A stretch of DNA of 64,000 nucleotides from Silvimonas iriomotensis (GCF_014645535.1 NZ_BMLX01000003.1:248001-312000), one strand, 5' to 3'. Shown: positions 1 through 10,285, counted from the first letter of the stretch. Program-made: numbers and translations. Notes: a model not told the origin generated them from the letters alone.

Positions 1-1117
1 CTGCCGCCATGATGGTGGCTTCGGTATTGTCGTCGCGGCGGGTGGCGCGCAAACCCCAGTCCGGCTGCGTGATAGAGCGCGTGTACAAGGCACGCGAGCC
101 GTTGCCCCCTTGCTCGTTCATCAGCGAGGGGGATTCCAGAATGTCGCTGCTTTCCAGGAAGAACGGGCGTTTTTCCTGCAATTGCAGGGCAAACTGCGCG
201 TTGCTGGTCAGTTGCGGCACATCCAGCTCAATCTGGGAGAAATCCGGCTTGAGCGTGGCATCGACCACCCATGCGGCGTTGGGCTGCCATTTCAGATCAA
301 CCCCGGCATCCAGATGCTGGGACTGCCTGGCCGGCTGCCCGGCCACACTGTCGCGATCAGCACGCACGGTCACTTGCGGCCGTACGCTGACGCTGTTGTT
401 GGGCGGCGCGGCTTGCAGATCATCCAGCGGTGACATCAGTTCCAGCATGTTGGTGGCCGTCTGCATCAGCGGCACGCTCAGGAACAGATAGGTCTGATCA
501 CGCGGATAGCTGCGCATGATCTGGAACTGCCAGCTCTTTTTGGCGTTATCGGTAAAACGCAATTCGGTAAACGGAATGCGGATCACCGCCGAGTAACCAT
601 CAGCCAGCCGCACGGCCCGGGCGTCGACCTCGAAATCCGGAGAGAAATCCGCGTTGTCGGTGTCCGCGCTGTACGTGCCATCGGCAATCACGCCGCTGGG
701 GTTCACCCGCACAAACATGGCGGATTTACCGGCGCCGATCGGGTCCAGATAGACCGCCACGAAGTCCTGATTGGTCTTCACGTTGTCACGCCGCACCAGC
801 GGCGCGCGGATGTTTTCCGGGTGCGGGTCATAGGCGCGGATACCAAAGTACACCGCCCTGGCGTCATACAGCACGCGCACGGTGGTGCGCACGGGCGCCA
901 CCTTGCCGTCCACCGGCTGGTATTCCCAGAACTGGTCGTACTCGGTGGCCGACTGCCACAGGGCATCGTCCAGCGTGCCGTCGAACACCACTTTGGCGTT
1001 GTCGGGCACGTGGCGCGCCGCACAGGCGTTGTTGGCGTGGGCAGGTGCAGTCAGGCTCAGTGAGGCCAGTGCCAGCACGGCACAGGCCGGCCAGCGATAA
1101 AACGCATTGGGGATCAT
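1..1117 (-). CDS. Secreted DUF5916-type protein with N-terminal CBM9-like domain (partial, C-terminus off the window)
   Basis: I read an open minus-strand frame from the ATG at 1115-1117 to the left edge, about 372 residues, with no stop; the gene continues beyond base 1. Residues 1-28 form a Sec signal peptide ending in APAHA. The mature part begins with a domain resembling carbohydrate-binding family 9 (FDGTLDDALWQSA, then VYFGIRAYDP). It is followed by the start of the DUF5916 region (LQEKRPFFLESSDIL), which in family members leads into an outer-membrane beta-barrel. Role unknown; an envelope or surface protein is inferred. It lies 135 bases downstream of prlC on the same strand. No strong Shine-Dalgarno is visible, only an AAGAAGAAG run. 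Confidence 0.75.
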   Translation of the reverse strand, partial: MIPNAFYRWPACAVLALASLSLTAPAHANNACAARHVPDNAKVVFDGTLDDALWQSATEYDQFWEYQPVDGKVAPVRTTVRVLYDARAVYFGIRAYDPHPENIRAPLVRRDNVKTNQDFVAVYLDPIGAGKSAMFVRVNPSGVIADGTYSADTDNADFSPDFEVDARAVRLADGYSAVIRIPFTELRFTDNAKKSWQFQIMRSYPRDQTYLFLSVPLMQTATNMLELMSPLDDLQAAPPNNSVSVRPQVTVRADRDSVAGQPARQSQHLDAGVDLKWQPNAAWVVDATLKPDFSQIELDVPQLTSNAQFALQLQEKRPFFLESSDILESPSLMNEQGGNGSRALYTRSITQPDWGLRATRRDDNTEATIMAA

Positions 1118-1212
1118 GGTGCGGTTCTTCTTCTTGTTTTTGTTGCCTGTTTTTTCTTCTTGTTCTGCCAGGTTCTGCCGGATCAGGCCGTCACACGGGC
1201 GCACGCCGCCGC

Positions 1213-1232
1213 ACCGGCCCCGCAGGGCCGGT
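1213..1232 (-). other. Perfect 8-bp GC-rich hairpin after prlC
   Basis: The sequence ACCGGCCC CGCA GGGCCGGT forms a perfect 8-bp stem just after the prlC stop. There is no T-run on either side, so it may stabilise the mRNA end or assist factor-dependent termination. It is not a classical intrinsic terminator. Confidence 0.4.
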
Positions 1233-1252
1233 GGGCTTGAACATGTGCGGGG

Positions 1253-3292
1253 TCAGGCTTCGATCAGTCCGCGTTTGCGCAGCATGGGCGCAGCAACCGG
1301 CTCTTTACCGCGGAAGGTGCGGAAAGCCAGTTTCTGCTCGCGGCTGTTGCCGGCGCTGTAGATATAGCGGTAGAGCTTGTCAGACAGGGCCGGATCAAAC
1401 GGATTGCCCGCTTCTTCAAAGGCCTCGAACGCTTCGGCTTCCAGCACTTCCGCCCACATGTAGACGTAGTAACCGGCGGCGTACCATTCATCCGAGAACA
1501 AATGCCGGAAATGTGCCAGGCGATGGTTCATGCCGGCTTCCGGAGGAACACCCAGACGCGCGCGTTCCGTCGCTTCAAAGGTGGCAATGTCGACACCGGC
1601 CGGATCGGTTTCCTGATGCAGCGCCAGATCAATCAGCGTGCAAGCGGTATACCGGACGGTCTCGAAACCCTGGTTGAACGTGGCCGCTGCGCGAATCCGC
1701 TTGACCAGTTCTGCCGGGATTACCTCGCCGGTCTGGACATGCCGGGCGTGCTTTTCCAGCACTTCCGGCACCAGCGCCCAGTTTTCCAGCAACTGCGAAG
1801 GCAGTTCCACATAGTCTTGCGGCACATTGGTGCCGGCCAGACGGTTGTAGGTCACGTTGGACAGCAAGCCGTGCAGGCCGTGGCCAAACTCGTGGAACAG
1901 CGTGCGTACATCATCAAAGCCCAGCAGGGTCGGGCCGCTGCTGGCTTTGGCGAAGTTGTTGTTGTTCACCACCACCGGCAGCTTGACCGCGCCATTGCGC
2001 GACTGGCCCCGGTAGATATGCATCCAGGCCCCGCCGCGCTTGCTGGCGCGGGCGTAGTTGTCTGACAGGAACAGCCCCATCACCTCGCCATTGCGGCTGA
2101 CTTCAAACAGGCGCACATCCGGGTGATACAGCGGCACGTCATGGCGCTCGGCAAAGCTCAGGCCGAACAGCTGGCCGGCGCAATCAAACGCGGCGCCCAG
2201 CATGGCATCCAGGCTGAAGTAGGGCTTGATCTCGGCGTCATCCAGATCGTACTTGTCGGCGCGCACTTTCTCGGACAGGTAGAACCAGTCCCAGGCTTGT
2301 ACGGCATCCGGCTCGCCCAGTTTGCGGGCAATGGCGACCAGATCGGCCTTCTCGGCTTCGCAGCGGCGCTTGGCCGGTTCCCAGACCTGTTGCAGCAGGT
2401 CGTACACGGCCTGCGGCGTGCCCGCCATGCGGTCAGCCAGGGCGAAATCGGCAAAGTTCTTGTAACCCAGCAGCATGGCCTTTTCATAACGCAGCGCCAG
2501 GATTTCCTGCGCCTGCGGGCCGGTTTCGCGCCCCGGGGTTTCGCCACGGCTCACCCAGGCTTTCCATGCGGTTTCGCGCAGGTCACGGCGGGTGGAGTAG
2601 CTCAGGAACGGCACCACCAGCGAGCGCGACAGCGTGATGACATAGCCATCCACACCACGTTCACGCGCGGCGCTTTGTGCAGCATCCCGCAAGAACGGCG
2701 GCAGGCCGGCCAGCTCGGCTTCAGACGTCAGCGTCAGGCGGAACTCGGCTTCGTCGGCCAGCACGTTCTGGCTGAACCGGGCAGAGAGTTCGGCAATGCG
2801 GCTGGCGATTTCGGCAAAGCGGGTGCGATCGGCGCCTTCAAGCTTGGCGCCGGTGCGGATGAAATCGGTATGCAAACGATCCAGCAGACGGCGCTCTTCT
2901 TCTGCCAGCTCCAGTTGCTGGCGCTGCTGGTACAAGGCATCCAGCCTGGCGAAAAAGCCTTCATGCATGCCGACGCGGCTGGTATGGGCGGCCAGCTTTG
3001 GCGCCATGGCCAGCTCCACTGCCTGCAGTTCAGCCGTGGATTCAGACAGCGTCAGGTTTTCAAACAGCAGTTGTACCCGCGTCAGGCGGGCACCGGCGGC
3101 ATCAAATGCCGCTGCGGTGTTGGCAAAATCGGGAGCGGCCGGGTTGGCGGCAATGGCGTCGATTTCGGCCAGGTGTTCGGCAAACAGGGTTTCAAATGCC
3201 GGCGCAAAGTGCTCGGCACGGATCAGGTCAAAGGGCGGCAACTGGTGCGGGGTAGCCCAGCTTTCTAGCAGCGGATTGCTGTGGGTAGTCAT
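1253..3292 (-). CDS. prlC: Oligopeptidase A (M3 zinc metallopeptidase)
   Basis: The 679-residue product matches the family in length (E. coli PrlC is about 680). The zinc site HEFGHGLH is at residues 467-474; the two His bind zinc and the Glu is catalytic. The N-terminal sequence NPLL..W..P.QLPPFD is typical of oligopeptidase A. The enzyme is cytoplasmic and degrades small peptides, including cleaved signal peptides. The start is the ATG at 3290-3292, with an AAAAGG stretch nine bases upstream. It is probably a single-gene unit. Confidence 0.95.
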   Translation of the reverse strand: MTTHSNPLLESWATPHQLPPFDLIRAEHFAPAFETLFAEHLAEIDAIAANPAAPDFANTAAAFDAAGARLTRVQLLFENLTLSESTAELQAVELAMAPKLAAHTSRVGMHEGFFARLDALYQQRQQLELAEEERRLLDRLHTDFIRTGAKLEGADRTRFAEIASRIAELSARFSQNVLADEAEFRLTLTSEAELAGLPPFLRDAAQSAARERGVDGYVITLSRSLVVPFLSYSTRRDLRETAWKAWVSRGETPGRETGPQAQEILALRYEKAMLLGYKNFADFALADRMAGTPQAVYDLLQQVWEPAKRRCEAEKADLVAIARKLGEPDAVQAWDWFYLSEKVRADKYDLDDAEIKPYFSLDAMLGAAFDCAGQLFGLSFAERHDVPLYHPDVRLFEVSRNGEVMGLFLSDNYARASKRGGAWMHIYRGQSRNGAVKLPVVVNNNNFAKASSGPTLLGFDDVRTLFHEFGHGLHGLLSNVTYNRLAGTNVPQDYVELPSQLLENWALVPEVLEKHARHVQTGEVIPAELVKRIRAAATFNQGFETVRYTACTLIDLALHQETDPAGVDIATFEATERARLGVPPEAGMNHRLAHFRHLFSDEWYAAGYYVYMWAEVLEAEAFEAFEEAGNPFDPALSDKLYRYIYSAGNSREQKLAFRTFRGKEPVAAPMLRKRGLIEA

Positions 3293-3563
3293 GATGTTCT
3301 GGCCTTTTGGGCTGTTCTAAAGCGGCAATAGCTTGGGTTAGCTGAACACTTTGCCAGTATTATTTGAGGCCGGTCAAAGCCCGGATGGCCTCAGTCATGC
3401 TCTGCGCTACACACGCCGGGCTTTGGCACCACATAGGTGCCGCTTCTTTGCGTTTGCACGTGGTAATGCACGCAATAACAGTGACTTGCCGGCAAGGATT
3501 ACGGGTTTGAGTATGCTGGCTACAATGAGCCACAACATCAGCATTTGCGGGAGTATGCGCCTC

Positions 3564-4460
3564 ATGAATCTGGCAGGGATGGTCGAACAAGGCTGGAAGG
3601 ATCACGCGCGCCAGCCAGAAGAAGTGGCCGCCGTTTTGCGTGGCGCCATGCATCAGGCAGATAACGCCCAGGACGCGGCTGATTTTTTGCGGCTGGCCAC
3701 GCATCTGTTCGGGCATCACCTGCACGACTGGCCTGCCGCGCGCAGCATGGCAGAGTCGGTGGTCAGCCAGTTGCCGGCCGGGGCAGATCTGTCTGGCGTG
3801 TGGCTGCATGTCGCCGTTGCGCAATGGATGGCGGGCGACGCCGCGGCGGCCCTGGCCAGCCAGGCCCGGCTGATTGCGCTGGCGCCTGCGCAAAGCCTGG
3901 TGACGCATATCCGGTTTTGCGCGCTGGTGGTGCAGGCGCTGGTGGCGGCCAGACGCCTGACCGAGGCTGAACCGCTGTATGACGCGCTACTCAAACTGGC
4001 CGACTCTGCCGGTGCCGAGCCCGGTTGTGACCGGGCGCTGGCCGTGGCCAGCAACAACCTGGCGTCGCAATTGCTGGATGAATCAGCGCTGGATGAAGCA
4101 GAAACCGCGCTGATGCTGCGCGCCGCCAGGGCCGCCTTGCACTTCTGGCAGCGACACGGCACGCCCGTCAATCAGCCGCGCGCGCATTTCCTGCTGGCGC
4201 TGGTGCATAACAAAATGGCGCAAGGCGTGGCGGCGCAAGAACACGCGCTGACCGGGTTGCAACTGATTGCCGCGCATGAACCCGCCCCGGTCGACGAGAC
4301 CTTTTTGCGCCTGGCACTGGCGCATGCCCTGCAACTTCTGGGCGATGTCGCCGCCAGCCGGCAAGCATTGGCGCAGGCCGACGCCATGGCGGCAGCATTT
4401 GAGGAGGAGGGCTTGCAAAGCTGGTATGCCGAGGAGCGCAGCCGCTTGCAACCAGCCTGA
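3564..4460 (+). CDS. Conserved hypothetical protein, alpha-helical repeat (TPR-like)
   Basis: A 298-residue, Ala/Leu-rich, wholly helical protein without signal peptide or membrane segments. Its sequence suggests tandem helical hairpins of the TPR type, for example AEPLYDALLKLADSAG followed by ALAVASNNLASQLLD, but I cannot assign a named family. I chose ATG 3564 because GGGAG lies ten bases upstream; ATG 3555 is in frame but too close to that ribosome site. The gene is isolated between prlC (opposite strand) and pta. A scaffold or protein-binding role is only a guess. Confidence 0.6.
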   Translation: MNLAGMVEQGWKDHARQPEEVAAVLRGAMHQADNAQDAADFLRLATHLFGHHLHDWPAARSMAESVVSQLPAGADLSGVWLHVAVAQWMAGDAAAALASQARLIALAPAQSLVTHIRFCALVVQALVAARRLTEAEPLYDALLKLADSAGAEPGCDRALAVASNNLASQLLDESALDEAETALMLRAARAALHFWQRHGTPVNQPRAHFLLALVHNKMAQGVAAQEHALTGLQLIAAHEPAPVDETFLRLALAHALQLLGDVAASRQALAQADAMAAAFEEEGLQSWYAEERSRLQPA

Positions 4461-4736
4461 TGCTGCGCTGCAGCAGTGACGTTGGCATAGCCGAAAAAAT
4501 GTCAAACAACTATTCACGGCAGGCATCCGGGTTCATTTGCCTTTTCCCAAAGCAAGTTGAATCTGAAAAAGGCATGATCTTGCTCAATGAACGGCGGGGT
4601 GGGCGTGGTGGCGTGCCCGCCAGAAGACCAGCGAATCACGTCTAGACTATACCAACGGCATTGTGATGGCAGATGGCGATCCCATTTTCCCAGGCCGAAA
4701 CCAGCCGCCCAGCGCGGTGAGCACAGGAACTCCAAA

Positions 4737-6794
4737 ATGCAGACATTCTTGATTGCGCCGACCCGGCAAAACGTGGGGCTGACATCGGTATCGCTGGGCG
4801 TGGTGCGCGCCTTGCAACATCAGGGTTTGAAGGTGGGTTTTGTCAAACCGGTGGGGCAGGATCATGGCGACATCGAGCGCTCCACCCACTTTGCCAGCAC
4901 CATCTGCCACATCAACAGCCCCACGCCGCTGTCGACCGCACAAGTTGTGGCACGCGTGGTGGCCGGCCAGAACGATGAACTGCTCGAAGACGTGGTCAGC
5001 CTGTGCATGACCGCCGCGCAGGGCGTGGATGTGCTGGTGATCGAAGGGCTGCATATTGATGCCAGCAACCCCATTACCGCGCGCCTGAACGATGAAATTG
5101 CCCGCAGCATGCAGGCAGAGATCATTCTGGTTTCCAATGCCTCGGTCTCTGGCGCGGCAGCAGAAGCGCGCGTGACCGGCCGCCAGTTGCAGAACGAAGG
5201 CCGCCGCGTGGCCGGCGTGATCTTCAACAAGGCGCCCGCCAGTTTTGACGCTGCCTCGGCCCAGTACGAGCTGGACGGCATTCCGCTGTGGGGCGTGATC
5301 AAATACGACGCCGGCCTGATGGCGCCGCGCACGCTGGACGTCGCCCGCCACCTCAACGCTGAAATCCTGATCGAAGGTGAACTGGCCACCCGCCGCGTGC
5401 AGGAAACCGTGATTGCCGCGCGTTCTGTACCCGAAGTGGTGGAACGCATGAAGCCAGGCGCGCTGATTGTCAGCGCCGGTGATCGTGACGACGTGATGCT
5501 GGCCACCGCACTGGCTGCCAGCAGCGGCATCCAGCTGGCCGGTTTGTTGCTGACCCACACCAGCGCGCCTGATCCGCGTATCCAGGCGCTGGCGACCACG
5601 GCATTGAAGAGTGGTATTCCGGTCCTGCGCACGGATACCGACAGCTATGGCACGGCCGAGCGCATCAGCCGCGTGCCGCCCGCCGTCGCCGCGGACGATA
5701 CCGAACGCATGAATCTGGTGCTTGATGCCGTGGCGGACCAATTGGGCACGGTGCATCTGATGAACGCCGTGAAGGTGGCGCCGTCCACCCGCATGTCGCC
5801 GCCGGCATTCCGTTACCAGCTGATCCAGAAAGCGCGCTCGCACAAGAAACGCATCGTGCTGCCGGAGGGCGAAGAGCCGCGCACCATCAAGGCCGCGGTG
5901 ATCTGTGAAGAAAAAGGCATCGCCCACTGCGTGCTGCTGGGCAAACGCGCCACCATTGAAGCCGTGGCGGCGGCGCAAGGCGTGCAACTGCCGGCCAGCC
6001 TGCAGATTCTGGACCCGGAAGAAATCCGCCAGGAATACGTTGCCCCCATGGTCGAACTCAGAAAGAGCAAGGGCCTGACCGATATCCAGGCGCTGGAACA
6101 ACTGGGGGACTCGGTGGTACTGGGCACCATGATGCTGGCGGTCAACAAGGTCGATGGCCTGGTTTCTGGCGCCATCCACACCACGGCCAGCACCGTGCGC
6201 CCGGCCTTGCAACTGATCAAGACCGCGCCGGGTTCGTCCATTGTGTCGTCGGTGTTTTTCATGCTGATGCCCGATCAGGTGCTGGTGTATGGCGATTGCG
6301 CCATCAACCCCAACCCGACTGCGGTGCAACTGGCGGAAATCGCCAAGCAAAGCGCGGACAGCGCGCTGGCTTTTGGCATTGATCCCAAAGTGGCCATGAT
6401 CAGCTACAGCACCGGCAAATCAGGCGCGGGCGTAGACGTGGACAAAGTGCGCGAAGCCACGGAACTGGCGCACGAGAAACACCCGGAACTGGTGCTGGAC
6501 GGCCCGCTGCAATACGACGCCGCTTCCACTGCCGACGTCGCCGCGCAGAAAGCGCCGGGCAGCAAGGTCGCCGGCCAGGCCACCGTGTTTGTGTTCCCGG
6601 ACCTGAACACCGGCAACACCACCTACAAAGCGGTGCAGCGCAGCGCGCATGTCGTCAGCGTCGGCCCCATGCTGCAAGGGCTGCGCAAACCGGTGAACGA
6701 TCTTTCACGCGGGGCGCTGGTGGATGACATTGTGTTCACCATTGCGCTGACCGCCATTCAGGCCCAGCAGATGGCAGGCCAGACCGGGGCCTGA
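4737..6794 (+). CDS. pta: Phosphate acetyltransferase, long three-domain form
   Basis: The 685-residue product converts acetyl-CoA and phosphate to acetyl-phosphate and CoA. Residues about 1-210 form a BioD-like P-loop domain (LIAPTRQNVGLTSVSLGVVR), followed by a DRTGG-type domain to about 330 and the PTA catalytic domain from about 370 to the end (KRIVLPEGEEPRT, TAPGSSIVSSVFFM, GPLQYDAA). This is the long enterobacterial-type architecture, distinct from the short EutD at 48.3 kb, so the window carries two phosphotransacetylases. The start at 4737 follows AGGA by about ten bases. No ackA lies next to it. A strong bidirectional terminator follows. Confidence 0.95.
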   Translation: MQTFLIAPTRQNVGLTSVSLGVVRALQHQGLKVGFVKPVGQDHGDIERSTHFASTICHINSPTPLSTAQVVARVVAGQNDELLEDVVSLCMTAAQGVDVLVIEGLHIDASNPITARLNDEIARSMQAEIILVSNASVSGAAAEARVTGRQLQNEGRRVAGVIFNKAPASFDAASAQYELDGIPLWGVIKYDAGLMAPRTLDVARHLNAEILIEGELATRRVQETVIAARSVPEVVERMKPGALIVSAGDRDDVMLATALAASSGIQLAGLLLTHTSAPDPRIQALATTALKSGIPVLRTDTDSYGTAERISRVPPAVAADDTERMNLVLDAVADQLGTVHLMNAVKVAPSTRMSPPAFRYQLIQKARSHKKRIVLPEGEEPRTIKAAVICEEKGIAHCVLLGKRATIEAVAAAQGVQLPASLQILDPEEIRQEYVAPMVELRKSKGLTDIQALEQLGDSVVLGTMMLAVNKVDGLVSGAIHTTASTVRPALQLIKTAPGSSIVSSVFFMLMPDQVLVYGDCAINPNPTAVQLAEIAKQSADSALAFGIDPKVAMISYSTGKSGAGVDVDKVREATELAHEKHPELVLDGPLQYDAASTADVAAQKAPGSKVAGQATVFVFPDLNTGNTTYKAVQRSAHVVSVGPMLQGLRKPVNDLSRGALVDDIVFTIALTAIQAQQMAGQTGA

Positions 6795-6813
6795 GCCCAG
6801 GCGGGCAGGCATT

Positions 6814-6853
6814 CCACAAAAAAAAGCCGGCGTATGCCGGCTTTTTTTTGTGG
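6814..6853. terminator. Bidirectional intrinsic terminator between pta and pncB
   Basis: A perfect 18-bp stem with loop GTAT. The inner core is AAAGCCGGC / GCCGGCTTT, flanked by A-run and T-run so that it ends with U-tracts on both strands. It serves the convergent genes pta and pncB and shares its core with terminators at 34772 and 51850. Confidence 0.92.
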
Positions 6854-6868
6854 GAAGGCGCCGGAGGC

Positions 6869-8095
6869 TTAGTGCGGCAATACGGCTTCCCGGTTCGGGA
6901 TATCAAATACATCGCACAGATAATTGAGGAAGTTCACGTCCTCGCACATCCCCTTGCCCGGGCTGTCGCTCACCTTGGCCACGTACTGGCCGTTGCAGCG
7001 CGTCAGTTTGATCACGATCTGCAGCGGTTCGATCCCGCAATCATTGGTCAGATTGGTGCCAATGCCAAACGAGGGCTTGGTGCGTTCGCCAAAATGCCGG
7101 TACAGCGCGATGGCGCGTTCCAGATCAAGCCCGTCGCTGAACACCAGTTGTTTGGTGGACGGATCAATCCGCATTTTCTCGTAATGCGCGATGGCCTTTT
7201 CGCCCCAGGTGAACGGGTCGCCCGAGTCATGGCGCAGGCCGTCAAACAGCTTGCAGAAATACAGGTCGAAATCCCGCAGGAAGGCATCCATGCCGACCAC
7301 ATCGGTGAGGGCGATACCCAGATCGCCGCGATATTCGCGCACCCAGTGTTCCAGCGCGTTTTTCTGGAAATCCCGCAGCCGTGAGCCAAAGCACTGAAAG
7401 GCCTGCATGTATTCATGCGCCATGGTGCCGATCGGCGTCAGTCCGTGGCGCATGGCTAGCAGGAGATTGCTGGTGCCACGCATGAACGGTTTGGCATCGC
7501 GCGCCAGGGTTGACACGACTTCTTCTTGCCAGTCGCGGCTGAAACGGCGGCGGGTGCCGAAGTCGAAAAAGATGAAGTTGGCGCGTTCTTGCGGCTCTTT
7601 GCCGAACTCACGCAACAGCGCTACCTTGGCGGCCAGCCGCTTGCGGCCTTCGGCCAGCGCGGTGCTGTGGTCAAAGTGACGGAAATACACTTCGTTGACG
7701 ATGGAAAGCGCGTAGATCTCGAACAACATGCAATGCAGCATGGGCCCGCGCACGCGGATATCCAGGTTGCCAGCAATGGTGGTGGATTCTTCGACCGTAA
7801 TGAACTTGCGCTGCAGCTGGAACAGCCGCAGGAAATCAATGAAATCGCCGCGCATGAAACGCAGGTTGCCAAGGTAGGCCAGCTCTGCCTCGCTAAAGCG
7901 CAAGGTGCACAGGTGATCAAGCTGGGCGTCGATTTCTGCCTTCAGCGTGGCCAGCGGGTAAGCCGGCTTGTTGCGGCAGCGGAACGTGTATTCCGCCTGC
8001 GTTTCGGGCTGGTGGTGCAGGATTTCCTGCATCATGGTGAACTTGTAAAGATCGGTATCCAGCAAGGATTCAATCACCGGGTTGGCGAAGGTCAT
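6869..8095 (-). CDS. pncB: Nicotinate phosphoribosyltransferase
   Basis: The 408-residue product makes nicotinate mononucleotide from nicotinate and PRPP with ATP hydrolysis, in the Preiss-Handler branch of NAD salvage. Diagnostic stretches are the N-terminus [13 protein letters not shown], the GTMAHE motif with His227 (equivalent to the autophosphorylated His of the family), and LRHDSGDPF. Length fits the family (about 400). AGGAG lies six bases before the ATG at 8093-8095. It follows the nicotinamidase-like gene by 66 bases on the same strand, giving two consecutive salvage steps in one unit. Confidence 0.95.
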   Translation of the reverse strand: MTFANPVIESLLDTDLYKFTMMQEILHHQPETQAEYTFRCRNKPAYPLATLKAEIDAQLDHLCTLRFSEAELAYLGNLRFMRGDFIDFLRLFQLQRKFITVEESTTIAGNLDIRVRGPMLHCMLFEIYALSIVNEVYFRHFDHSTALAEGRKRLAAKVALLREFGKEPQERANFIFFDFGTRRRFSRDWQEEVVSTLARDAKPFMRGTSNLLLAMRHGLTPIGTMAHEYMQAFQCFGSRLRDFQKNALEHWVREYRGDLGIALTDVVGMDAFLRDFDLYFCKLFDGLRHDSGDPFTWGEKAIAHYEKMRIDPSTKQLVFSDGLDLERAIALYRHFGERTKPSFGIGTNLTNDCGIEPLQIVIKLTRCNGQYVAKVSDSPGKGMCEDVNFLNYLCDVFDIPNREAVLPH

Positions 8096-8161
8096 GCAGT
8101 GCTCCTGGCGCGGGCTGCGCCGGCAAAAATCGGGACGACGGGTTGGGCCACGGTGGCCCGT

Positions 8162-8977
8162 TCAGGCAAACAGGGTGTCGCTGGTGGCCGTACGCATGCC
8201 CCGCGCGACCAGTTCCTGGACGAAGGTATTGCCCGCTTCTTCAAAGCCGCTGACGGCACTGCTGCAATCAGTCAGTAATAGCAGCTTGTGCACGTGCGCG
8301 TCACCCAGTTGCCTGGCCAGATCGCGCACGGTGCCGGCCACGCAGTGCGACAACGCCTCGCCAGCTATGACGATGGTATCGGCGGTTTGCAGCCGGGCAA
8401 TCCAGTCCTGATCCGGCAGGGTGTGCGGGTCAGCCGGGTCCGGCACCTCGGCTTCAATGGCGGAATAATGCTCCGTGCCCGGATTAAGCCCCTTGATCTG
8501 GTAATGCACCGGGCGGATTTGCTGGCGCGACCACTGGTTAAGCGCCGCAAACAGCCCCGCATGCACATTGTGACCCCAACTGCCGATCAGGCAATGCTCT
8601 GGCCAGACCAGCAACTGGTAATGACCACGGCGGGTCAGTTCTTGTACATAACGCAGGCTGGCCGCTTGCAAGGCAGGGTCACGCGCTTGCCAGCGGCCCT
8701 GCTGTACCTCGGTTTGAGTAATCAGCGTGAACGGCGCGGGAGACTGGCCGCTGGCGTCACGCCACCATGCCGGGTGGGCGATGTCGATGGGCCGGTGGCT
8801 ATCGAGCGTGACGTGGATGGCATCAAATCTGGCGGCATGTCTGGCCAGCAGGTCGGCCACGCGTTGCATGTCGGCATTGGCGCCGGGAACGGGCAGGGCA
8901 GCGCCCGGGATATCGCAAAAATCATTCTGCGGATCAATCAGCAGCAACTGGGTTGCCGCTTTGGCCAGGACAGTCAT
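8162..8977 (-). CDS. Nicotinamidase-like cysteine hydrolase (isochorismatase superfamily)
   Basis: A 271-residue cysteine hydrolase. The expected triad is visible: Asp15 in LLLIDPQNDF, Lys162 in YQIKGLNPG, and Cys212 in EALSHCVAG. His61 (DSHRPIDIAHP) belongs to the metal/substrate region. The position directly upstream of pncB supports a nicotinamidase that feeds nicotinate to PncB. It is longer than E. coli PncA (about 213 residues), so another amide substrate cannot be excluded. The start at 8977 has AGGAG seven bases upstream; an in-frame codon at 9010 lacks such a site. Confidence 0.82.
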   Translation of the reverse strand: MTVLAKAATQLLLIDPQNDFCDIPGAALPVPGANADMQRVADLLARHAARFDAIHVTLDSHRPIDIAHPAWWRDASGQSPAPFTLITQTEVQQGRWQARDPALQAASLRYVQELTRRGHYQLLVWPEHCLIGSWGHNVHAGLFAALNQWSRQQIRPVHYQIKGLNPGTEHYSAIEAEVPDPADPHTLPDQDWIARLQTADTIVIAGEALSHCVAGTVRDLARQLGDAHVHKLLLLTDCSSAVSGFEEAGNTFVQELVARGMRTATSDTLFA

Positions 8978-9100
8978 GGCCGGCTCCTGATGACAAGATC
9001 GGGTTGGCAAGGATCACACTATACGTGTTTCTGGTCCGCACCCGGCACAGATGGGGGCGATGCCGGATTATTCACCTGGCATCACCCCGCGCTGGCGCTG

Positions 9101-10201
9101 TTACATGCCCAGCGCGGCCAGCATCAGGAAAGTGGCAAACAGCACAAAGTGCGTCAGCCCTTCAATGGCGTTGGTTTCGCCGTCGTGCAGATTGATGGCG
9201 GCGGCCAGCAAGGTCAGCAGCATCATCACGGTTTGGGTCGGGGAGAGCGCCATGTAAATCGGCTCGCCCCGCAACAGCGCCAGGCCCTCGATCACCGGTA
9301 CGGTCAGAATCACCGTAGACAGCGACGCGCCCAGCGCAATGTTCACCACGCCCTGCATGCGGTTGGCCAGCGCCGAGCGCAATGCAGTCAGGATTTCCGG
9401 GCTGGCGCTGATCACGGCCACGATCAGCGCGGCGGTAATCGGCGGCACGCCAGTGCCGGCCAGGCCCACCTCCAGCGTTTTGGACATGACCTCTGCCAGC
9501 GCACCAATCAGCACAATCCCGACCACCAGCAAGGCGGCAGAAGCGCGCACGTTGCCGTGTTCTTCTTCTTCGTCTGCCGTGGGTTCCGGATGCGCCGCGC
9601 CATGCCGGCGAGAACCATACTTGTAGCTGAAAAAGTAACTGTGTTTGCCAGTCTGCAGCCGCAGGAACATCCCGTACATCAACACCATGACCACAATGGT
9701 GAAGATGGAATACACCTGCCATTTACCCTGCGGAATGAACTCCGGCACCACCATGGAGATCCCCATGGCAGTCAGGATCATCACCAGATAGGTATTGCCG
9801 GAATCCACGTTGTACGGCTGCTCACCATGCTTGAGCCCGCCCAGAATGGCGGCCAGCCCCAGAATGCCGTTGATATCGAGCATGACCGCTGAATACACCG
9901 TATCGCGCATCAGCGTCGGCGCCGGCGCGTGGCTGGTCATGATCGCCAGGATCACCACCTCGACCAGCACCGCCGACAGCGTCAGGATCATGGTGCCGTA
10001 GGGCTCGCCAAATTTCTCGGCCAGGACCTCGGCGTGGTGCGCCACGCGCAGGGCCGCCAGCAAGATGGCGACAATGATCAAGAGCGAGGCAATCAGCCCC
10101 GCGCTCTGCCCACCTGCCACCGCCGCGTGCTCAAACGCGTACGCGGCCACGGTGGCAAGGACTGCAACCAGTAAAAAGGATTCCTGCTTCAGAAGTGTCA
10201 T
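9101..10201 (-). CDS. chaA: Calcium/proton antiporter, ChaA family
   Basis: The 366-residue integral membrane protein has the same length as E. coli ChaA. It has two repeats of hydrophobic helices, separated near the middle by a charged cytoplasmic loop (EPTADEEEEHGN), as in the Ca2+/cation antiporter superfamily. The repeated alpha motifs are seen in KFGEPYGTMILTLSAVLVEV and in AVISASPEILTALRSALANR. It would export Ca2+ or Na+ in exchange for protons at the inner membrane. The chosen ATG aligns with ChaA but lacks a clear ribosome site. Expressed from the same strand as the small membrane gene upstream, with a terminator between them. Confidence 0.88.
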   Translation of the reverse strand: MTLLKQESFLLVAVLATVAAYAFEHAAVAGGQSAGLIASLLIIVAILLAALRVAHHAEVLAEKFGEPYGTMILTLSAVLVEVVILAIMTSHAPAPTLMRDTVYSAVMLDINGILGLAAILGGLKHGEQPYNVDSGNTYLVMILTAMGISMVVPEFIPQGKWQVYSIFTIVVMVLMYGMFLRLQTGKHSYFFSYKYGSRRHGAAHPEPTADEEEEHGNVRASAALLVVGIVLIGALAEVMSKTLEVGLAGTGVPPITAALIVAVISASPEILTALRSALANRMQGVVNIALGASLSTVILTVPVIEGLALLRGEPIYMALSPTQTVMMLLTLLAAAINLHDGETNAIEGLTHFVLFATFLMLAALGM

Positions 10202-10285
10202 GATGGTGTGATTCGGGCTGCGGTTGTGTTGTTGTTTGTGTTCGCAGTGTAGAGCAATGCAACCGGCGGCGGCGCGCCGCCAAAA

